The position numbers were made by a program, and so were the translations under genes. Shown piece by piece: positions 7,956-17,437 of a DNA stretch of 64,000 bases. Under the pieces are notes generated by a model that ran no database searches, was not told the DNA's origin, and was given only the letters and a program-made list of their open reading frames with translations. Source of the stretch: Bdellovibrionia bacterium (GTDB lineage Bacteria; Bdellovibrionota; Bdellovibrionia; Bdellovibrionales; JAGQZY01); contig JAUHWH010000008.1 in assembly GCA_030424715.1 (NCBI GenBank), forward strand, positions 62,001 through 126,000, given 5' to 3'. Position 1 is the first letter of the stretch, and each line of letters begins with the position of its first letter.

Positions 7956-10532
7956 TGAAAACTTCAATCCTAGGTCATGCCCAGCAACAGAGACCTTGCT
8001 GCCTTTACCAATCTCTCCGGCCAAAAGTTTTTTCGACAGCACATTGACGATTTCTTTTTGTATGAGCCGTTTTAGCGGACGAGCTCCAAAGGTCGGATCG
8101 TAGCCTTTTTTAGCTAGATAATTAATGGCCGAGTCTTCTAGTTCGATAGCGATACCCTGCTCCTGCAGGCGGCGAGTCAGTTGCTTCAGTTGGATTCGGA
8201 CAATTCCAGAGATATTGTCTTCGCTTAACTTTTTAAATACCACCCGCTCATCGATTCGGTTTAAGAACTCGGGGCGGAAAAAGTGTCCTAGGTTTTCATC
8301 GATTTTACTCTCAACCTGTTCATCGGTCAGCGCCTCATCCATGATAAACTCGGAGCCCACATTGGATGTCATAATGATAATGGTATTCTTGAAATCTATG
8401 GTTCGCCCCTGCCCATCCGTCAAGCGCCCTTCGTCAAACACTTGCAATAAGACATTGAACACATCGCGATGGGCCTTTTCCACTTCATCCAGTAAAACCA
8501 CGCTGTAGGGACGACGGCGAACCGCTTCTGTGAGTTGCCCCCCCTCATTGTACCCCACATACCCTGGGGGCGCTCCAATCAAACGGGCCACAGAATGTTT
8601 CTCCATATACTCGCTCATGTCGATTCGAATGATATTGTCTTCGCTATCAAACATGAACTCAGCCAAGGCTTTGACGACCTCAGTTTTCCCGACCCCTGTC
8701 GGACCTAAAAAGAGGAAGGCGCCAATGGGTTTGTTTGGGTCGGAGAGTGCGGACCGCGAGCGACGAATGGCATCGGACACCACTTCAAGGGCCTGATCTT
8801 GGCCTACGACTCGTCCAGCAAGGAGTTCTTCCATCTGCAAAAGCTTGTCGCTTTCACTCTTAATCATTTTATCAACCGGTATTCCAGTCCAGCTGGAGAC
8901 CACCTGTGAAATCAGCTCTGGATCGACAATCTCCCGAAGCAACTTATCGTCCGAATCTTTTTCTTCATCTTGAATGGCTTCATCCAGACTGCTTTTTTCT
9001 TTCTCTAAGTTAGGCAGCTCCCCGTACTTCAATTGCGCGGCCCGCTCGAGATCTCCCTCACGCTCCGCTTTTTCGATATTGGCTCGGGTTTCTTCAATTT
9101 TACTTTTAACCTCTTTGAGTCCATCAATACTGAGGCGTTCTTTTTTCCATTGGGTTTCAAGGGTATCAAGCTCCGCCTTAAGGCTGGCCACCTCATCGGC
9201 AATATCTGCCAGACGCTCTGGGTTTTCATTTTCGTTTTTCAAGGCCTGCTCTTCGATTTGAAGTTGCATTATTTTACGCTGAACCTGATCAATTTCGACA
9301 GGAACCGATTTGATCTCCATACTTAGTTTACTGGCGGCCTCATCGATCAGATCAATGGCCTTATCTGGTAGAAAGCGATTGGCGATATAACGATCTGATA
9401 AATGAGCCGCGGCAATCAAAGCTCCATCAGTGATGCGAACACCGTGATGCACCTCATACTTCTCTTTGAGACCTCGTAAAATTGTAACCGTATCGGCGAC
9501 AGTGGGTTCATCGACAAAGACCGTTTGAAAGCGACGCTCGAGGGCCTTGTCTTTCTCGATGTATTCTCGGTATTCATCGAGAGTTGTCGCACCAATACAA
9601 CGCAGCTCACCTCGCGCCAAAGCCGGCTTTAAAAGCTGCCCAGCGTCCATAGCTCCATCAGTTTTTCCGGCGCCGACAAGAGTGTGCAACTCATCGATAA
9701 ACAGAATGACCGAGCCGTTGCTCTCTTGCACTTCTTTGATTACACCTTTCAGTCTTTCTTCGAACTCGCCACGGTATTTAGCCCCGGCGACGAGGGCTCC
9801 CATATCTAAACTTAGAATTTTTTTATCGTTGAGGACTTCGGGGACATCCTTACTAAGAATTCTCAAAGCTAGGCCCTCGGCAATCGCGGTCTTACCGACG
9901 CCGGGCTCTCCAATCAACACAGGGTTGTTTTTCTTGCGACGAGCGAGCACTTGAATCGTACGACGAATCTCATCGTTACGACCGATGACAGGATCAAGAC
10001 GGCCCTGGGCGGCAAGCTCTGTCAGGTCCCGCGTGTACTTTTGTAAAACTTTGTATTCCGCATCGGGATTCTCAGACTGAATCGTCTCACCACCGCGGAG
10101 TTCTGAGTAGGCTTTGTCTAGTTTCTTCTCGTCAATGCCCAATCGCTTGTAGATGCTATTGAGTTCACGGTCTCCCATCTTCAGCGAACAAACAAAAAAG
10201 TGTTCCACCGAAATAAAGCCATCACCCAGTTCTCCCGCATAGCCTTCGCTGAATTTAAATAAGGTTTGCAGTCGAGTGCTTGCCAAAATTTGACTCGGGC
10301 CCGAGGTGACTTTCGGAAAGCCATCGATGCGACTCTTGAGGGCTTTCGACAGCTCGTTGCCGTCGGCGCCAAGAGCTTTAAGCAAATCAGAAATACGGTG
10401 GGTGGAGTCGGTGATGACATGAAACAGCAAATGCTCCGGTTCAACAGACGGATTCTGCAACGATTCGGCCGAACGAGCGGCTTTCTGCATGGTTTGCTTT
10501 GCTGGCACTGTCATTTTTTCTATATCGTTCAT
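7953..10532 (-). CDS. clpB: Chaperone protein ClpB (AAA+ disaggregase)
   Basis: ClpB works with DnaK to pull apart aggregated proteins in the cytoplasm. The layout is complete: an N-terminal Clp repeat domain (about 1-145), first AAA+ domain with [15 protein letters not shown] and [11 protein letters not shown], a long coiled-coil middle domain (about 400-525), second AAA+ domain with [16 protein letters not shown] and LLDEVEKAH, and a C-terminal domain ending [16 protein letters not shown]. The track begins at a GTG, but ATG at 10532 follows a GAGG at proper spacing and gives 859 aa. No CIRCE element is seen upstream. A hairpin-forming inverted repeat lies in the short divergent promoter region. 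Confidence 0.98.
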   Translation of the reverse strand: MNDIEKMTVPAKQTMQKAARSAESLQNPSVEPEHLLFHVITDSTHRISDLLKALGADGNELSKALKSRIDGFPKVTSGPSQILASTRLQTLFKFSEGYAGELGDGFISVEHFFVCSLKMGDRELNSIYKRLGIDEKKLDKAYSELRGGETIQSENPDAEYKVLQKYTRDLTELAAQGRLDPVIGRNDEIRRTIQVLARRKKNNPVLIGEPGVGKTAIAEGLALRILSKDVPEVLNDKKILSLDMGALVAGAKYRGEFEERLKGVIKEVQESNGSVILFIDELHTLVGAGKTDGAMDAGQLLKPALARGELRCIGATTLDEYREYIEKDKALERRFQTVFVDEPTVADTVTILRGLKEKYEVHHGVRITDGALIAAAHLSDRYIANRFLPDKAIDLIDEAASKLSMEIKSVPVEIDQVQRKIMQLQIEEQALKNENENPERLADIADEVASLKAELDTLETQWKKERLSIDGLKEVKSKIEETRANIEKAEREGDLERAAQLKYGELPNLEKEKSSLDEAIQDEEKDSDDKLLREIVDPELISQVVSSWTGIPVDKMIKSESDKLLQMEELLAGRVVGQDQALEVVSDAIRRSRSALSDPNKPIGAFLFLGPTGVGKTEVVKALAEFMFDSEDNIIRIDMSEYMEKHSVARLIGAPPGYVGYNEGGQLTEAVRRRPYSVVLLDEVEKAHRDVFNVLLQVFDEGRLTDGQGRTIDFKNTIIIMTSNVGSEFIMDEALTDEQVESKIDENLGHFFRPEFLNRIDERVVFKKLSEDNISGIVRIQLKQLTRRLQEQGIAIELEDSAINYLAKKGYDPTFGARPLKRLIQKEIVNVLSKKLLAGEIGKGSKVSVAGHDLGLKFS

Positions 10533-10559
10533 CGACACCTCTTCGCGTTTGACGGATCA

Positions 10560-10580
10560 CCCATCTATCCATAGGATGGG
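10560..10580. promoter_or_regulatory. Inverted repeat between clpB and the divergent gene
   Basis: CCCATCTATCCATAGGATGGG pairs as CCCAT-CTAT / ATAG-(G)-ATGGG with a 2-nt loop and one bulged G. It lies in the 67 bp between two divergent starts, where an operator or an RNA leader hairpin of clpB could sit. The function is inferred only from position. Confidence 0.3.
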
Positions 10581-10599
10581 GCCGATTTCGGAGTTGTCA

Positions 10600-10857
10600 A
10601 TGTCGAAAAGCAGTCAAAACCAAGGGGCTTTCACCCCAAAAAGAATACGGCGAACGATCAAGTTAGATAGGGTCCAGGCCGCAGATTTTCTTAAATACGA
10701 CACGATTTTTGCCTGTGAACAGTGCTCTTTTTTCAACCCCGAAACAACAGAATGCGTGATGGGATTTCCGCCCCAGAACCACTTACTTCGCCAGCAACTG
10801 CATACTTTTAATACCACCGGGCATATGGCTTTCTGCCGATTTCTCGAGATCGATTGA
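10600..10857 (+). CDS. Small Cys-rich protein, possible metal-binding
   Basis: The predicted 85-aa protein carries CEQCSFFNPETTEC and a later FC near the end (HMAFCRFLEID). Four cysteines are thus arranged like a zinc or iron-sulfur site. The track begins at 10489 inside clpB. An ATG at 10600 is preceded by GGAG at 6 nt, a better choice than the ATG at 10576. The last codon overlaps the next gene's ATG by one base (TGATG), so the two are translationally coupled. I do not recognise the family and assign no function. Confidence 0.7.
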   Translation: MSKSSQNQGAFTPKRIRRTIKLDRVQAADFLKYDTIFACEQCSFFNPETTECVMGFPPQNHLLRQQLHTFNTTGHMAFCRFLEID

Positions 10858-11765
10858 TGGGTGTCGAGACCACAGTCGCTCTTTTGACCCTCTTTTTGGT
10901 GTTGGGAGTCGTCCTACTCATTGTCTTTCTATATATAAAGACAAGCGAAGAAACCGCAGCTGAGGGTTCCTATTTTGAAAGCGAAAAGGGGCCCATTTAT
11001 TACGAGCTACAAGGTAAAAAGGGCCCTTGGGTCGTGCTTATCCACGGCCTCGGATCTTCTACCTATGGGTGGCGGTATCTCGTCGACTCTTTAAAAGACG
11101 ACTATCGAGTTCTCACCTTCGACCTGTGGGGCTTTGGGCGCAGCTCGAAAGAAAACTACAGGTCCATAAACCTTGATTCGCAGGTCGCAGTGATTGAAGC
11201 TCTGATCACGTTTCTCAATATCGAAAGCTATCACGTGATCGGACACTCCATGGGCGGAGAGATTGCTCTGTGGATGTCTTTAAACGACTCACGGGTGGAA
11301 AAGTGCATCGCCATCACACCAGCGGCCAACCCGCGCTTGATTTCAGACAGTCTCAGAGCCTTTTCATGGCTGGCCCACTTGACGCCTCTGGTGTTAAAAT
11401 CCCAGGCGATCCGTCGGATCCTCCTCCACAACATCCACGATGCCTCCTTTATCACAGATGAGATGGTTCAAAACTACTATCAACCCTACACCAACCCCAA
11501 TGCGCATCGTTGTTTTGTGGCTGCCCTCAATATTATCAAAGACCAAAGAGTCTTTGATTCACTCAAAGACCTTGACGACCAGGTCACCTTAATCTGGGCT
11601 CAGCGAGACAAGGTCATTCGATCGAGAACACGCAAGGCCATTAACAGTAAAGTGTCCGGCCCCACCATACTCACCCACCCTTGGTCGGGGCATTTGTTAA
11701 TGGAAGACGATCACCTTTGGCTAGCTCAACAGGTTTTATTGACGCTAAAAAACCAAAAAGGCTAG
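10857..11765 (+). CDS. Membrane-anchored alpha/beta hydrolase
   Basis: The 302-aa protein has an N-terminal transmembrane helix (VALLTLFLVLGVVLLIVFLYI) and then an alpha/beta hydrolase fold. VVLIHGLGSSTYGWRYL is the HG oxyanion motif, VIGHSMGGEIAL the nucleophile elbow with catalytic Ser, a likely Asp lies in IWAQRDKVI, and a His in HPWSGHLL. This is the pattern of lipases, esterases and epoxide hydrolases of the fold; the substrate is unknown. ATG at 10857 overlaps the previous stop; the track's TTG is one codon earlier. No clear terminator follows. Confidence 0.85.
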   Translation: MGVETTVALLTLFLVLGVVLLIVFLYIKTSEETAAEGSYFESEKGPIYYELQGKKGPWVVLIHGLGSSTYGWRYLVDSLKDDYRVLTFDLWGFGRSSKENYRSINLDSQVAVIEALITFLNIESYHVIGHSMGGEIALWMSLNDSRVEKCIAITPAANPRLISDSLRAFSWLAHLTPLVLKSQAIRRILLHNIHDASFITDEMVQNYYQPYTNPNAHRCFVAALNIIKDQRVFDSLKDLDDQVTLIWAQRDKVIRSRTRKAINSKVSGPTILTHPWSGHLLMEDDHLWLAQQVLLTLKNQKG

Positions 11766-11893
11766 GTATGGACGATTGTCACGTTCACTTTTTGTTATCG
11801 AAAAGCTCGACCTAACAACTGATTTCAATACGATCATCCTAAGACCTCAATCCAGAAAATCACCTGAAAGTCCTATTCAGGACTGACGTCTTG

Positions 11894-11920
11894 TCAAGAG
11901 TCCGACGCATTTCCCGAAAG
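11894..11920 (+). promoter_or_regulatory. Possible FliA (sigma-28) promoter of flagellin gene
   Basis: TCAAGAGT, 11 nt, then CCCGAAAG. Against the consensus TAAAGTTT-N11-GCCGATAA this matches 5 of 8 in each box with exact spacing, about 55 bp before the flagellin ATG. It is a weaker match than the two other FliA-like sites in the window, but it sits where a flagellin promoter is expected. Confidence 0.35.
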
Positions 11921-11975
11921 GTGTGTTGTCTAGTTTGAATAGATTTATTTTTTAAAAAAAACGGGAGGAAAAATT

Positions 11976-12809
11976 ATGTCTATGAGAGTTGCAACGAATA
12001 TGTCGGCGATTAACGCCCATCGTACCATGCAAGGAAACAACCGCGCGATCGCTAAAAGTTTTGAAAAACTTTCTAGCGGAAGCCGAATCAACAGAGCCGC
12101 GGATGATGCTGCGGGACTCGCCATTTCTGAAGGATTGAAAGCGCAGATTCGTTCTGCTGGTCAAGCCAAAAGAAACTCGAATGATGCGATCTCTTTGATC
12201 CAAACCGCTGAAGGTGGATTGAACGAAATCGGTAACATGGTTGTTCGATTGAGAGAGTTAGGAATCCAAGCGGCTTCTGACACTGTTGGCGCGGATGAGC
12301 GTGGTTTCATCAACGCTGAGGTCAACCAACTTAAAGAAGAAATGCAGCGTGTGGCTGACTCCACGAAATGGGGAACAACCAACCTCTTGGATGGTTCAAC
12401 ACCTGTTTTCGACTTTCAAGTGGGAACTTTCAACAACGACTCTGCTGATCGTATCAGCTGGGACGGATCAACCAACGTGGCAACACTCGACTCTTTAGGA
12501 CTAACCGGTCTCGATTTTACAAACAAAATCGGTGCCCAAACAGGACTTGAGGAATTAGATGCTGCACAAACTGAGGTGAACAGAATTCGCGCCAACATCG
12601 GTGCTGTTCAAAACCGCTTAACGAACACGGTTTCTAACTTAGCCAGCATGGAAGAGAACCTTTCTGCCGCTAATAGCCGAATTCGCGACACGGATATCGC
12701 CGCAGAATCTGCAGAGTTGACTAAAAACCAAATATTAATGCAGGCAAATACGGCAACATTGGCCCAGGCCAACCAGAAAAACAGCTTAGCACTACAGCTA
12801 CTCGGATAA
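11976..12809 (+). CDS. fliC: Flagellin
   Basis: This is a structural subunit of the flagellar filament, exported by the flagellar type III system. The 277-aa protein has the conserved D0/D1 helices at both ends: N-terminal MSMRVATNMSAINAHR, LSSGSRINRAADDAAGLAIS and NDAISLIQTAEGGLNEI; C-terminal NLASMEENLSAANSRIRDTDIAAESAEL and ANQKNSLALQLLG. The variable middle is short (about 140-190), so the subunit is small. A strong GGGAGGA precedes the ATG. A strong terminator follows, so it is a single-gene transcript. No other flagellar genes are nearby. Confidence 0.97.
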   Translation: MSMRVATNMSAINAHRTMQGNNRAIAKSFEKLSSGSRINRAADDAAGLAISEGLKAQIRSAGQAKRNSNDAISLIQTAEGGLNEIGNMVVRLRELGIQAASDTVGADERGFINAEVNQLKEEMQRVADSTKWGTTNLLDGSTPVFDFQVGTFNNDSADRISWDGSTNVATLDSLGLTGLDFTNKIGAQTGLEELDAAQTEVNRIRANIGAVQNRLTNTVSNLASMEENLSAANSRIRDTDIAAESAELTKNQILMQANTATLAQANQKNSLALQLLG

Positions 12810-12825
12810 ACTTTACTGCCCGTTT

Positions 12826-12858
12826 CAGGAGGGATCATGGGGGTCCCTTCTGTTTTTT
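12826..12858 (+). terminator. Rho-independent terminator of flagellin gene
   Basis: An 11-bp stem (CAGGAGGGATC / GGTCCCTTCTG, two G-U pairs) with a 5-nt loop, followed by six T. Confidence 0.9.
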
Positions 12859-13013
12859 CGACCGGGAAAATGCGAAGACTTGTACTATTTTTGACCCCAT
12901 TTTTTAAGCCCTCGGTCTGTTAAGGGCGCGTTAAATCCATTTCCTTTTGACAATCACAGCCACCTATCGAAAATAAGCTCTTCTAAGATGATTTTTCCTT
13001 GGGGGAATTTGCT

Positions 13014-13844
13014 ATGGCGAAAAAGAAAAAAGCAAAAAAAACAGCTCGAAAAAAGGTGACCAAAAAAAAGGCACTATCACGTTCGAAAACTGCCAAAAAA
13101 GCAAAAAAGAAAAGCTCCAAAAAAGTGACCAAAAAGACCAAAAAGACCAAAAAAACGGCTGCTGCGAAGAAGTCTAAGAAAAAGGCTACGAAAAAGAAGG
13201 CTGCTAAAAAGACCAAAAAGAAAGTCGCAAAAAAGAAAGCCACGAAAAAGGCTAAGAAAACCACCAAAAAGAAAACGACTAAAAAAGCCAAAAAGAAAGC
13301 CGCTAAAAAGAAGACGGTGAAAAAGGCGACTAAAAAAGCCAAAAAGAAAGTCGCAAAGAAAAAGCCCACGAAAAAGAAAACCGTTAAGAAGGTCACTAAA
13401 GCCGCAAAAAAGGTGACTAAAAAGGCGACTCCAAAGAAGACTGCCAAGAAAGCTCCAGCAAAAAAACCAGCCTCTGAAGTGGCCAAGGCTAACAATGAAG
13501 CGGTAAAAGCTCTTAAAAAACCTGAAGTCCCCTCTTTCGAAGATATTATCGCTGGTGGAGGCGCAGAAGGACCAATCACCGGGACTAACCCGTTCAAGGT
13601 TGAAGATAAGAAAGGTTCTCAAGGGGACTTTTTCGACAATGAAGATGATTTGGGTGACGACATGGAAGATCTGCGTGGCGACATGGACAGCCTTGGGACT
13701 TCCGTCGGTTCGAACGACATCGCCGAAGCCGAAGAGGAAGAAGCCGAAGACGACGACCTGTTTGACGACCCCGAGCTCAACCCTTTCGACGATCTCGATG
13801 ACGACAACGACTTCGACGAAGACGACGAAGGCAGCTACTTCTAG
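13014..13844 (+). CDS. Lysine-rich histone H1-like protein with acidic C-terminal tail
   Basis: The 276-aa protein has two opposite halves. Residues 1-155 are almost only Lys, Ala, Thr and Val in repeats such as KKATKKAKK, like the tails of eukaryotic histone H1 and bacterial H1-like nucleoid proteins. Residues 175-276 are strongly acidic (EEEEAEDDDLFDDPELNPFDDLDDDNDFDEDDE). The basic part should bind DNA; the acidic tail could regulate that binding or recruit partners. The track starts at a TTG at 12999, but ATG at 13014 follows GGGGGAA. The ORFs on the opposite strand here are artefacts of the low-complexity sequence. Confidence 0.85.
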   Translation: MAKKKKAKKTARKKVTKKKALSRSKTAKKAKKKSSKKVTKKTKKTKKTAAAKKSKKKATKKKAAKKTKKKVAKKKATKKAKKTTKKKTTKKAKKKAAKKKTVKKATKKAKKKVAKKKPTKKKTVKKVTKAAKKVTKKATPKKTAKKAPAKKPASEVAKANNEAVKALKKPEVPSFEDIIAGGGAEGPITGTNPFKVEDKKGSQGDFFDNEDDLGDDMEDLRGDMDSLGTSVGSNDIAEAEEEEAEDDDLFDDPELNPFDDLDDDNDFDEDDEGSYF

Positions 13845-14220
13845 GGACAATGGGTTTTGCCTGTGACGGCCTGAGAACTCCCCGGCGAGGATCGCTAGCA
13901 GATAGTCGATGATCAGCTCCTACAGCGGCGCTGATCGTCGCTCCTTGGTGATTTAAATCCCCCAAAAAGAGACACCTGCCATCCCATCTGGCCTCAATAT
14001 GGCGAGAGCCTGTGAATCCAAGCCCTCAAGAAAAAGGTCCCTAGCTCCCAAAGATTTTTTGAACCTTTGCACCCATCATAAAACCGCGCCTGATTGAATC
14101 GAGGGCGATTCTCCTCACACAGACCGGTTGGGCGAGTTCTATTTTTTAGTTTTCGAATCAACAGCCTTGTCCTGACCATGGCTTTTTGCTAGATCGAAGG
14201 TTCACGCAAGGAGCTGAGGG
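13845..14220. other. 376-bp intergenic region with a long inverted repeat
   Basis: No convincing gene is seen. The short minus-strand ORFs here lack ribosome binding sites and look random in composition. The region contains an 11-bp inverted repeat (annotated separately). The last 20 bp carry the AGGAG site for the next gene. Confidence 0.5.
13907..13940. repeat. Inverted repeat forming an 11-bp hairpin
   Basis: CGATGATCAGC and GCTGATCGTCG are separated by 12 nt and pair along 11 positions with one G-T. No T-run follows, so a simple terminator is unlikely on the plus strand. It may be an operator or an RNA structure. Confidence 0.5.
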
Positions 14221-14520
14221 ATGAAACTAATCGCTTTAATTGGACTGCTAAGCCTGTCGACGACCACTTTTGCCGGATATTTATCCTGCAATAACATCGA
14301 CTCGGTCTGGCCCCAAGACACCCTGGAGTTCGCCCCAGAAGGCACAACCACCTACGCCTACTACTTTGATACCGAAAGTCACTACAGCCTGGCTTGCGAA
14401 GTCACAAAGGGTGATGGCTATCAATGTGAAGGCAGTGGCTTAGAAGTTCGACTTTACGAAACGGGCGAGGCCTTTGTTTCTAACGGTGTGGATTCTGACG
14501 TCGCCTTTCAATGCCACTGA
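14221..14520 (+). CDS. Small secreted protein with four cysteines
   Basis: The 99-aa product starts with a clear signal peptide (MKLIALIGLLSLSTTTFAG). The mature part has four cysteines (LSCNN, LACEV, YQCEG, FQCH), which could form two disulfide bonds in the periplasm or outside the cell. A good AGGAG lies upstream and a terminator follows directly, so it is a single-gene unit. I do not recognise the family. Confidence 0.75.
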   Translation: MKLIALIGLLSLSTTTFAGYLSCNNIDSVWPQDTLEFAPEGTTTYAYYFDTESHYSLACEVTKGDGYQCEGSGLEVRLYETGEAFVSNGVDSDVAFQCH

Positions 14521-14551
14521 TGGAAGACCTCTGGTTTAATACCTCAGGGGC

Positions 14552-14579
14552 AAAAAAAAAGAGCCCGAAAGCTCTTTTT
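14552..14579. terminator. Bidirectional rho-independent terminator
   Basis: AAAAAGAGC CCGAAA GCTCTTTTT: a GC-containing stem with A-run and T-run on either side. It lies between the convergent ends of the small secreted protein gene and the sigma-54 activator gene and can serve both. Confidence 0.85.
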
Positions 14580-14603
14580 CTATTTCAATAATAATGGATT
14601 CGG

Positions 14604-15635
14604 CTAGGCCTTTTTCGGCTTGCTGTGAATAGCAAACTTCTCGAACTCTCCGTACTCATGCAACTTGTTATACAACGTCTTAATTGTAATTCCTAAGGCA
14701 TTGGCTGCTTGAGTTTTGTTTCCTTCAAAGTAGTTCAATGCCTTAATGATATGACGTTTTTCAAGCTCATAGAGAGTCATGGAGGGATCATATTCATCCA
14801 TGGAAATGCGATTCTCTGGATTAACTATAGAGTTTGGCAGGTCACTGGCCAAAATAATTTCTCCATCGGCAAGAATCTGCAATCTCTCACAAAGGTTTTG
14901 CAATTCACGAATATTCCCTGGCCAATCATATTTCATGATAATGGACATGGCCTCATCACTCATCGTGCGACCTCGGTTTAAGATGCGGCTCGTGCTTTTT
15001 GCCAAGAAGTGCTCAACCAAAAGCGGGATGTCCTCTTTGCGACGACGCAAAGGGGGAGAATGAACAGTGATGGTGTTGATGCGATAATAAAGATCTTCTC
15101 GGAAGGTCCCTTTCATCACTTCGGCATCAAGTTCGCGGTTGGTTGCAGAAATTAAACGAATGTCGACTTTGATGGGCTCTTTACCACCCACTCGGTAGAC
15201 TTCGCCTTCTTGAATAAAGCGCAAAAGTTTGGCCTGCATGCCTGGGCTTAACTCACCGATCTCATCGAGAAAGAGTGTTCCACCTGAGGCCATCTCGGCT
15301 AAACCAATTTTCTTTGCATAGGCGCCAGTGAAGGCTCCTTTTTCGTGACCAAAAAGCTCGCTTTCAAGCAAAGTCTCGCGAAGAGCTCCACAGTTGATAG
15401 CGACAAAAGGCTTGTCACGACGCTGACTTTTAGAGTGAATGGCGTGAGCCAAAAGCTCTTTACCGGTGCCACTCTCACCGAGAACAAGAACGGAAGCATT
15501 GCTTGGAGCGACTCGATCCACCATTCTCATGACCTGTTTCATAAGGTCTGATTTGTGAATCACCTTGTTTCCGGCTAGAATTGGATTCGAGGCACCACCC
15601 GTGATGGAGCTACCTGGAAAAGTGTTGTTTGACAT
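14604..15635 (-). CDS. Sigma-54-dependent transcriptional activator without receiver domain
   Basis: After a 30-residue N-terminal tail the 343-aa protein is an AAA+ enhancer-binding domain with Walker A GESGTGKE, intact sigma-54 contact loop [18 protein letters not shown] (Walker B), and a Fis-type HTH ([23 protein letters not shown]). With no receiver or sensor domain it resembles PspF-type activators, which are controlled by partner proteins. The track start at 15866 runs into the Xer gene. ATG at 15635 follows AAGGTGG and begins [11 protein letters not shown] perfect palindrome upstream may be its own operator or that of the divergent gene. Confidence 0.92.
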   Translation of the reverse strand: MSNNTFPGSSITGGASNPILAGNKVIHKSDLMKQVMRMVDRVAPSNASVLVLGESGTGKELLAHAIHSKSQRRDKPFVAINCGALRETLLESELFGHEKGAFTGAYAKKIGLAEMASGGTLFLDEIGELSPGMQAKLLRFIQEGEVYRVGGKEPIKVDIRLISATNRELDAEVMKGTFREDLYYRINTITVHSPPLRRRKEDIPLLVEHFLAKSTSRILNRGRTMSDEAMSIIMKYDWPGNIRELQNLCERLQILADGEIILASDLPNSIVNPENRISMDEYDPSMTLYELEKRHIIKALNYFEGNKTQAANALGITIKTLYNKLHEYGEFEKFAIHSKPKKA

Positions 15636-15660
15636 ACGTACCACCTTATTAGTTGCGTAT

Positions 15661-15675
15661 TGATACAATGTATCA
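15661..15675. promoter_or_regulatory. Perfect palindrome TGATACA-A-TGTATCA, putative operator
   Basis: A 7-1-7 perfect palindrome lies in the 58-bp gap between the divergent sigma-54 activator and recombinase genes, where promoters of both must be. This is typical of a dimeric repressor site; the regulator is unknown. Confidence 0.45.
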
Positions 15676-15693
15676 TTTTGACACGGAGTATAA

Positions 15694-16698
15694 GTGCGGC
15701 GCGTAAAAAATGCAAGAAAAAATTCAAAAAAGTGCACTTTTTCCAATGAGAACGAAATCAGGGGCACTTCAAGGCCTCTGAATCTCCCCGAAATGCTCTG
15801 CAAGTATTTGGAATTCAATGATTTCCAAAGAAATCTTTCACCCCACACTCTTCGTGCGTATAGCACAGATGTACTGCAAGTTTTTCAACTCCACAATCTT
15901 TGTTTTGTCTCAGGCCCCAAATTAGACGGATTTGAGCATTATTCTTGGAGATCAGAAGGTTCTCCAATGATATCAAATACTTGTGGAAAATGGGCTGAAA
16001 TTGCCCTCAATAAAATGAGAACTTGGGAAAATTTGAGCATCAAGGCCCGCAAAAGAAAGATCAGTAGCCTCAACAGCTTTTGCGAATGGCTGAGCACCTA
16101 TCAGAAAATCCAACTTCAGATCCCCATCGAAGCCCCCAGCGATCGCGCTCGTAAGCTTCCTAATTTTATTTCCGTGGATGAGGTCCATAGCCTGATTCAG
16201 TACCTCTCCAGCGCTCCTGACAGCCCTATTAAAACTCAACAAGAATTGCTCTTTCTCCTCCTTTATGGTCTGGGCCTGCGGCTGTCTGAGGCTTGTGAGG
16301 CTCGAACTTCAAACCTCTCGCTGATGGCCAACACCCTAAAGGTTATGGGAAAAGGGAGCAAAGAACGACTGACCATCTTGCCTGTACCGGTGACTGTGAG
16401 ACTTGGATCGCTGCCCCTTGGTGAGCCTTTTCTGTTTGGAGACAAGCCTCTCCCCACCCGCACGGCCTATAAAAGGATCAGAGACTTGGGAGCGGCCGCT
16501 GGTTTGCTCAAGCCCATTCATCCCCATGCCCTTCGGCACAGCTATGCCACCCACCTACTCACCAGTGGCTCCGATCTGCGGGTTTTACAACAGCTGTTGG
16601 GCCACCAAAGTTTAGCCGCCACCGAACTCTACACCCATTTGGATCAAGATCATTTAGCGAACACTCTAGAGAGCCACCATCCCTTGTCGAAGAAATGA
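15694..16698 (+). CDS. Tyrosine recombinase of the XerC/XerD type
   Basis: The protein cuts and rejoins DNA through a phosphotyrosine; XerC/D members resolve chromosome dimers at dif. In the 334-aa frame the SAM-like N-terminal domain spans about 34-135 ([14 protein letters not shown]). The catalytic domain has the full set: Arg196 (LRLSE), the KGSKER lysine region (220-224), HPHALRH (His278, Arg281), GHQSL (His304) and nucleophile Tyr313. The GTG at 15694 has a GGAG 6 nt upstream. An ATG at 15793 is an alternative and would drop a poor-quality 33-residue extension. No integrase neighbours or att sites are visible, so a housekeeping Xer role is more likely than a mobile element. Confidence 0.88.
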   Translation: MRRVKNARKNSKKCTFSNENEIRGTSRPLNLPEMLCKYLEFNDFQRNLSPHTLRAYSTDVLQVFQLHNLCFVSGPKLDGFEHYSWRSEGSPMISNTCGKWAEIALNKMRTWENLSIKARKRKISSLNSFCEWLSTYQKIQLQIPIEAPSDRARKLPNFISVDEVHSLIQYLSSAPDSPIKTQQELLFLLLYGLGLRLSEACEARTSNLSLMANTLKVMGKGSKERLTILPVPVTVRLGSLPLGEPFLFGDKPLPTRTAYKRIRDLGAAAGLLKPIHPHALRHSYATHLLTSGSDLRVLQQLLGHQSLAATELYTHLDQDHLANTLESHHPLSKK

Positions 16699-16779
16699 TC
16701 GACACTCTTCAATGCTGAGCGCAGCAGTTGCCAGAGCCCCAAGGGTGGGTTAGCAATCAAGTCACCGAACGAGGAAGCA

Positions 16780-17325
16780 ATGAGAAAAGTGGTTTTTTTT
16801 GATCGAGATGGAACACTTATATACGATAAAATTTATCTCAACGACCCCCAACAAATTGAATACTTGCCGGGCGTAAACGAAGGCTTGAGGTTACTGCGTG
16901 ACCAAGGGTTTGAGTTCGTCGTCGTTACAAACCAATCCGGGGTGCCTCGGGGTCTGGTTGACGTGGAAAACCTTAATGAGATTCACCGAATCATACGTTC
17001 CGATTTCGCCGCCGCTGGGATTGATATTTTAGGCTTTTACTACGCGCCTTTTTTGGTGGAGTCAGGACACCCCATGCGAAAGCCTGGCCCAGGCATGCTG
17101 GAAGCCGGCATTAAAGATTTTAATATTGATCGCCAGACGTCTTGGATGGTGGGTGACCGTATGACCGATGTGGAGGCCGGCCACCGTGCCCAGGTGAAAA
17201 GTGTTTTTCTGCATGGGACGGAAGACCCAGAAAACTCTGAGTTTGCCCCTGCCGAATACTACTCCCACACATTTCTCGACCTCAGCCAATACATTTGCGA
17301 GCAAGATCAAAAACGCAATTCGTAA
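16780..17325 (+). CDS. HAD-family phosphatase, GmhB/HisB-N type
   Basis: The 181-aa HAD-IIIA phosphatase has DRDGTL (motif I, Asp nucleophile and acid), VVTNQSG (motif II) and RKPGPGML plus MVGDRMTDVEAG (motifs III/IV). This is the D-glycero-D-manno-heptose 1,7-bisphosphate phosphatase / HisB N-terminal group. The zinc-binding loop of true GmhB (C-x-H ... C-x-C before RKP) is absent; the sequence there is FLVESGHPMRKP, without cysteines. The substrate is therefore uncertain, though a sugar phosphate for LPS heptose is plausible. GAGGAAG precedes the ATG. Confidence 0.85.
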   Translation: MRKVVFFDRDGTLIYDKIYLNDPQQIEYLPGVNEGLRLLRDQGFEFVVVTNQSGVPRGLVDVENLNEIHRIIRSDFAAAGIDILGFYYAPFLVESGHPMRKPGPGMLEAGIKDFNIDRQTSWMVGDRMTDVEAGHRAQVKSVFLHGTEDPENSEFAPAEYYSHTFLDLSQYICEQDQKRNS

Positions 17326-17437
17326 AAGCCCTTTCTAAAATTAAAGAGCGTCATAAATTGAGACTTTAAATTGTTACCCGTCGTGCTTGTGTTTTAAAAA
17401 AAGCACGTCTCGTATTGGTGCAAATGGTGGTTTTTCT

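Noticed and set aside
12947-12975. TTGACA with AAAATA as promoter of the H1-like gene
   Set aside because: The -35 is perfect but the -10 matches only two positions.
13077-13850. Long Phe/Leu/Gly-rich minus-strand ORFs opposite the lysine-rich gene
   Set aside because: They are a by-product of AAA-rich Lys codons read backwards as TTT.
15694-16698. Phage or integron integrase
   Set aside because: The catalytic set fits Xer proteins, and no attachment sites, cassettes or phage genes are nearby.
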